Positions 5,655 to 8,658 of a stretch of DNA of 8,658 nucleotides are shown piece after piece. The number at the start of each line of letters is the position of its first letter. The stretch's first letter is position 1. A model generated the notes under the pieces. The model worked only from the letters and a program-made list of their open reading frames with translations. It ran no database searches and was not told where the DNA came from. Made by a program: the position numbers and the translations under genes. The DNA comes from Xanthobacteraceae bacterium. Lineage in GTDB: Bacteria > Pseudomonadota > Alphaproteobacteria > Rhizobiales > Xanthobacteraceae. The stretch spans positions 1 to 8,658 of the forward strand of contig JASHYD010001265.1 of the NCBI GenBank assembly GCA_030043175.1, in the 5' to 3' direction.

Positions 5655-7358
5655 TCAAGGTGTATCGTGCCTTGGGAGGAAATGGATCGGCACAACCCGA
5701 TCAGCGCACGAGGTGTCCAGTGTCTGCGTTGGATGGTCGATGAAATCTGCCGCGATTGTCGCTCCGCAAGCACTGAAATGCCTGACGTTGTGGCCAATGA
5801 GGGGAAATTCGACGAAGCGCGCGCTACCGCCGATCAGCTCCGCAACACGGCGGCTCGAAGCGGGTCGCGTGACGGGGTCGAATTGTCCGGCCAGCACCAG
5901 TATCGGCACTCGAGTTCCGACGGGAACCAGGGGCCGAGGTCCTCCCTCAGACCAGCTATCGCACACGCCGTACAATTGCGTCCGGTCCAGCACGCTCGCA
6001 CCAACCGGAAGCGACCCGCGAAAGTGCGGACGATCCCGGCATTCGACGGCGGCATGGGTCGCGCGGTTGACTGTCTCGGCGGCTGCCAGTTGGGATGCAA
6101 GGACAGTCTCAAGTTCTTGCGCAAGCCCCTGCGCATCGCCGTCATGCACTGACTGGATCATGCGGGGCAAAGCCGGATAGGCGTTCGGGTCATAGAGCAG
6201 GTTGCTGATGCCAACCTCAAATGAGGACTTGGTGATGGTCATCCGATCTTCGGCCTGTCGCATTTGCGGCGGCAGCATCACAGTCAGCGGATTTTGATCG
6301 AGCCTGATAAGCGTGTCACGATACGTTTCTGCAAGGTCAGGAAACGAAGTGGAGCAGAGTTCGTCCCGGGCGCAATGCGCAAAGAATGCCTCGCGGGCGT
6401 CGCTCACAATTGTTGACCGCAGCGGCATCGGGTCCACCGAATAAATGGAATCGAGTACCACGGTGCGAACTGAGTTGGGATGCAGCGCCACCAGTGTGGT
6501 GGCGACCGTGGTCCCATAGGACTCGCCGTAGACATTCCAGCGCGCCACCCGGAGCGCTTGCCTCACCGACTCGAAATCCTCAACCGTGACCCTCGTGCCG
6601 AAATCCTTCAGATCAAGCCCGCGGCCGATGGCCTGATCGCGGCACGCCAGATAAGCGGCTTGCCGCCTCCCCACTTCCACTTCGGTATTCGTAGCTCCGA
6701 TAGCGAAGGTTGCGTCTCGAAGCCGGCGCGCTTGATCCGGGCAGATGGTCGGCTCCGACCGGCCAGTTCCTCTTTGATCAACGAGGATCAGATCCCGGAA
6801 GGGAGCATAGGGAGTCCGAGCCTGATAGGCAGCGTAAACGGTGAGGGGAGCGCCGGGACCGCCGTTGATATAGACGACCGGTTCGGGCCACGACGGCTGC
6901 TGCTCGCTCTTGACAACCACGACCGCCAGCTTGAAACGGCCCGCATCGGGCTTTTCATAGTCCCGGGGCACGATGACGGTCCCGCACTTCAACCTCGGGC
7001 GAATCTCCGGCGATACCGCCGGAAGATCGCACACCGTCTCGTCAAATCGAGGCCGCGGCAGTTGCGTTTGGCCTCCGGCATTCTCCAAGAGCGCAAGTCC
7101 GATCAAGAGCATCAGGGCGCTTGTCGCGACGCGTCGCCATGCCCGTGCATTAAAGCGCAGCCAATCGACCAATCTCGCTCGATAGCTTGCCGCCACGCAG
7201 CCGAGCGCCCATCGCAAGGCAGCCGAATCATCCTCAATGTATTCGAGCTCGCGCCGCATCGCCGCAGCCCACGGAGATTGTGCGCCAGAAAGGAGCCAGG
7301 ATGCGTGCTGCGCAAGCTTCACGGCCAATCGCCGGTACACACCCGAAACGGCATTCAT
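5655..7358 (-). CDS. TAP-like alpha/beta hydrolase (peptidase S33 type) with PadR-associated N-terminal prefix
   Basis: This 567-residue protein has two parts. Residues 1-65 are a helical prefix (WAAAMRRELEYIEDD, 30-44, then ALRWALGC, 47-54) like small proteins I recall beside PadR genes. A hydrophobic segment (77-95) then anchors or exports the rest. The catalytic domain has the oxyanion loop NGGPGAP (165-171), DQRGTGRS (194-201) and the nucleophile elbow GESYG (278-282, Ser280). Asp494 in GQFDPVTRP and His523 in IGHNV complete the triad. This is the layout of Streptomyces tripeptidyl-aminopeptidase and proline-iminopeptidase-like secreted enzymes with a C-terminal TAP-like region. Several Cys (for example 110/125 and 440/466) suggest extracytoplasmic disulfides. 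Its ATG overlaps the padR stop by four bases (ATGA), with AGGAG at 7366-7370, so translation is probably coupled. The substrate, peptide or ester, is unknown. Confidence 0.9.
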   Translation of the reverse strand: MNAVSGVYRRLAVKLAQHASWLLSGAQSPWAAAMRRELEYIEDDSAALRWALGCVAASYRARLVDWLRFNARAWRRVATSALMLLIGLALLENAGGQTQLPRPRFDETVCDLPAVSPEIRPRLKCGTVIVPRDYEKPDAGRFKLAVVVVKSEQQPSWPEPVVYINGGPGAPLTVYAAYQARTPYAPFRDLILVDQRGTGRSEPTICPDQARRLRDATFAIGATNTEVEVGRRQAAYLACRDQAIGRGLDLKDFGTRVTVEDFESVRQALRVARWNVYGESYGTTVATTLVALHPNSVRTVVLDSIYSVDPMPLRSTIVSDAREAFFAHCARDELCSTSFPDLAETYRDTLIRLDQNPLTVMLPPQMRQAEDRMTITKSSFEVGISNLLYDPNAYPALPRMIQSVHDGDAQGLAQELETVLASQLAAAETVNRATHAAVECRDRPHFRGSLPVGASVLDRTQLYGVCDSWSEGGPRPLVPVGTRVPILVLAGQFDPVTRPASSRRVAELIGGSARFVEFPLIGHNVRHFSACGATIAADFIDHPTQTLDTSCADRVVPIHFLPRHDTP

Positions 7359-7657
7359 GCCAACGCTCCTGCGCGCTCGGCCGTGATCGCAGCCAGCTCT
7401 TGTTCACGAGCAAGAGCGAGCCCTGATGCTGTCAGCCTGTAGACGTGGCGAGGGGGCAAGCCGGGGCGTTTCGCCTCTTGCCAGCATGCCTCCAACAAGC
7501 CTTGCTCACTCAACCGCATAAGCAGAGGATAAAGGGTGCCCGATTTCAGTCCTGTCTCCTTCGCAAGGTCATACCCGTGACGCCAGCTATGGGGACGGTC
7601 GAGGAGGGCCGCCAACAGGGCGCGAGTCTGGCGTGAGTTGTTGGGCTTACGAGGCAT
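7355..7657 (-). CDS. PadR-family transcriptional regulator
   Basis: This compact 100-residue repressor has the PadR winged helix-turn-helix: HGYDLAKETGLKSGTLYPLL (about 27-46) includes the recognition helix, then RLSEQGLLEACW, then a wing with RPGLPPRHVYRLTASG (64-79). The C-terminal helix after the wing is short, as in small PadR proteins, and would serve for dimerisation. The ATG at 7657 is chosen; an in-frame TTG two codons earlier is possible, but the promoter ends so close that the ATG falls at the predicted transcript start. The stop overlaps the hydrolase start by four bases, so the two are co-translated. The likely target is its own promoter just upstream, which carries the palindrome ACATATGT. 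The effector is unknown. Confidence 0.93.
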   Translation of the reverse strand: MPRKPNNSRQTRALLAALLDRPHSWRHGYDLAKETGLKSGTLYPLLMRLSEQGLLEACWQEAKRPGLPPRHVYRLTASGLALAREQELAAITAERAGALA

Positions 7658-7662
7658 GGCCA

Positions 7663-7692
7663 ATAATCAACATATGTAGACTTTGTTGTCAA
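7663..7692 (-). promoter_or_regulatory. Promoter of the padR-hydrolase-lepB operon
   Basis: On the minus strand a perfect -35 box TTGACA (7692-7687) is followed by an 18-base spacer and a -10-like GATTAT (7668-7663, four of six matches). Transcription would start near 7656-7657, at the ATG of padR, leaving no room for a ribosome binding site, so the mRNA would be leaderless. The -10 is not perfect; the call rests mainly on the perfect -35 and the position. Confidence 0.55.
7670..7677. promoter_or_regulatory. Candidate PadR operator
   Basis: The perfect 8-base palindrome ACATATGT sits inside the promoter spacer, immediately upstream of padR. PadR proteins characteristically bind dyads built from ATGT/ACAT half-sites. 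A dimer bound here would block RNA polymerase, implying negative autoregulation of the whole operon. The half-sites abut, unlike the spaced Bacillus PadR operator. Confidence 0.42.
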
Positions 7693-7902
7693 GGCGCATT
7701 CCGGCGTCCGGGCCCCGCCAACGCGCTTCGGCGCGGGCAGCTTGATGATGCCATCGCACTAAGGCTGCCGCCTTCCACTGATTATCGGGTTGCTTCCATT
7801 GCCGGTTGACCCGATCCAGCGGCGATGACCTGCCCCCCTTCACTCGCGTTCCATCAGGAGCCCGGTCGGGAGTCGCGCTGCCTACATGCCGGATGCCGCT
7901 TG

Positions 7903-8043
7903 GGTGCCATCCGCTTCCGGATGGTCAGTCCCATTTGATCCGTTGTTGCGGAAATCGACGAACCGCGTCTCGGCGGGACGAAGCGTGAGCCCATACCGCG
8001 CAAAGCGCTTACCCAAGACGCCAAAGACCCGCTTGGCGTCGCC
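7903..8043 (-). pseudogene. Fragment of a group II intron reverse transcriptase/maturase
   Basis: About 46 codons read DAKRVFGVLGKRFARYGLTL, then RPAETRFVDFR, then about a dozen residues later HPEADGT. Group II intron reverse transcriptases have this stretch just after the catalytic YADD box: a helix of the type VLGKRFARYGLTLHPEKTRFVDF, then a short linker before FDFLGFTH. Here YADD is missing upstream, replaced by an unrelated Gly/Arg-rich reading, and the LGFTH segment is missing downstream, so only a scrap of the gene survives. Pro-Ala-Glu replaces the usual Pro-Glu/Asp-Lys before Thr-Arg, consistent with decay. The family call is from memory of the motif. It marks past insertion of a retroelement next to the porin gene. 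Confidence 0.6.
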
Positions 8044-8114
8044 GACCATGCCGCCGCCTGACGACCACATTTTGATTCGTACCGGCTCTACAGCGGGACG
8101 TGCGGGCAGCCGCC

Positions 8115-8171
8115 GCCCACCCAACCTATCCAATTTTTCCGACCCCCCAAAACCCTTCCAACCTTTTGGAA
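8115..8171. repeat. Pyrimidine-rich CCAA tract ending in a short perfect hairpin
   Basis: The plus strand has repeated CCAA/CCC-T units (CCCACCCAACC, TATCCAATTTTTCCGACC, CCCAAAACCCTTCCAACC) and few G residues. It ends with TTCCAA (8156-8161) pairing with TTGGAA (8166-8171) around CCTT. Such strand-biased composition is unlike the flanks. No function can be assigned. Confidence 0.35.
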
Positions 8172-8296
8172 ATAATGGCGGAGGGTCGGATCGCGATTCG
8201 CCACCGCGGACCCAGAGACGCCGCGGCATGGTCGAGGTCCGACGATTTGGTTTCGGTTATACAGAGTGCCCTTTGGCTCGCACGGCGTGAAGGTTC

Positions 8297-8658
8297 CTAG
8301 AAGCGGACGCGGAGCCCGGCTGCGGTGGCAAAGTTGTTGCGGGCAAGGAAGCCGTTATCCAGCCCACCATTCATCTGCGAGAAAAATGTTCCGATATAGG
8401 AATCCCACTTGGGGGCAAATCTCCAATCGATCAAGGCAGAAACCGCGTCCATCGTGCCGGCACAAAAATTCTTATTGATCGAGGAAACGTTGCAAGCCGC
8501 TAGATTGGCCGCGCCGGTGGCAAAGTTGTTCTGATCGTAGTGGTAATAAGCGCCAACCACATCCACCGTCTCGGTAACGCAGTATCTTGCGTTGCTCGCC
8601 CCCCTGTACGGATCCGACCAGTTTCCTGGCCGTCGGGGACTTTTACATCCAGGCTTCC
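8297..8658 (-). CDS. Outer-membrane porin, C-terminal part (cut by the window edge)
   Basis: This is the last 120 codons of a trimeric beta-barrel porin of the kind abundant in Bradyrhizobium and relatives, which lets small hydrophilic solutes cross the outer membrane. Amphipathic strands alternate as expected: VTETVDVVGAYYHYDQNNF, DAVSALIDWRFAPKWDSYIG, then FFSQMNGGLD. The protein ends in GLRVRF, the C-terminal phenylalanine read by the BAM assembly machinery. Two cysteines (AACNVSSINKNFCAG) bracket a loop and probably form a disulfide. The frame stays open to base 8658; a GTG at 8566 could be mistaken for a start, but the matching strand upstream shows that the gene continues beyond the window. 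The most upstream residues (PGNWSDPYRGASNARYC) fit the family less well, so a frameshift or diverged loop near the edge is possible. Confidence 0.85.
   Translation of the reverse strand, partial: KPGCKSPRRPGNWSDPYRGASNARYCVTETVDVVGAYYHYDQNNFATGAANLAACNVSSINKNFCAGTMDAVSALIDWRFAPKWDSYIGTFFSQMNGGLDNGFLARNNFATAAGLRVRF

Larger units (their letters stand above)
7693..8296. other. Non-coding and decayed region between the padR operon and the porin gene
   Basis: No intact gene is supported. It contains a fragment of a group II intron reverse transcriptase (7903-8043), a pyrimidine-rich tract with a short hairpin (8115-8171), and otherwise unassigned sequence. Long open frames on both strands here have skewed compositions and no ribosome binding site. 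No terminator with a T-run is visible after the porin stop. Confidence 0.45.

Noticed and set aside
6480..7442. 320-codon plus-strand frame opposite the hydrolase and padR
   Set aside because: It is antisense to genes with clear catalytic and DNA-binding motifs, its translation is unlike any family, and it has no ribosome binding site.
7886..8300. Plus-strand frames of 134 and 66 codons over the padR-porin gap
   Set aside because: Pro/Arg/Ser-rich compositions from low-complexity DNA, and antisense to the reverse transcriptase remnant, whose motif is more convincing.
1..8658. CRISPR array, tRNA, rRNA or intact insertion sequence
   Set aside because: No regularly spaced repeats, no cloverleaf with the T-loop consensus, no rRNA signature and no complete transposase frame were seen.

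Overview
The window looks like chromosomal DNA of a Bradyrhizobium/Rhodopseudomonas-type alphaproteobacterium (Hyphomicrobiales). The reasons are the high GC content, a signal peptidase I of the type I recall from Bradyrhizobium, and a porin end with the C-terminal phenylalanine and loop style of that group's porins. This placement rests on recalled family resemblance, not on a search.

Layout. Positions 1-745 hold no convincing intact gene, only a start-less open frame on the minus strand and GC-rich hairpins. Next come a zinc-independent quinone oxidoreductase of the MDR family (746-1747, +) and, convergent with it, a Bug/TctC-type periplasmic solute-binding protein (1845-2831, -). A small antibiotic-biosynthesis-monooxygenase-fold protein follows (2995-3306, -), divergent from a four-helix DUF1772-like membrane protein (about 3543-4022, +). 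The stretch 4023-4482 has no gene I can support. The left half therefore reads as small-molecule metabolism genes without a complete pathway; the binding protein has no tctA/tctB membrane partners here.

The right half holds a tight minus-strand operon, read from high to low coordinates. It runs from a PadR-type repressor (7657-7355) to a 567-residue secreted or membrane-anchored alpha/beta hydrolase of the TAP-like peptidase type (7358-5655, ATGA overlap with padR), then a signal peptidase I (5625-4876). A small three-helix membrane protein (4767-4483) may also belong. A sigma-70-like promoter sits directly against the padR start codon. It would give a leaderless padR mRNA, and it carries the palindrome ACATATGT in its spacer, suggesting autoregulation. 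The first roughly 65 residues of the hydrolase form a separate prefix resembling proteins that I recall being encoded beside PadR genes. The operon thus looks like a PadR-controlled cell-envelope proteolysis unit.

Positions 7700-8296 are non-coding or decayed and include a short remnant of a group II intron reverse transcriptase/maturase. The window ends in the 3' part of an outer-membrane porin gene (8297 to the right edge, -). I saw no rRNA, tRNA, CRISPR array or intact insertion sequence.
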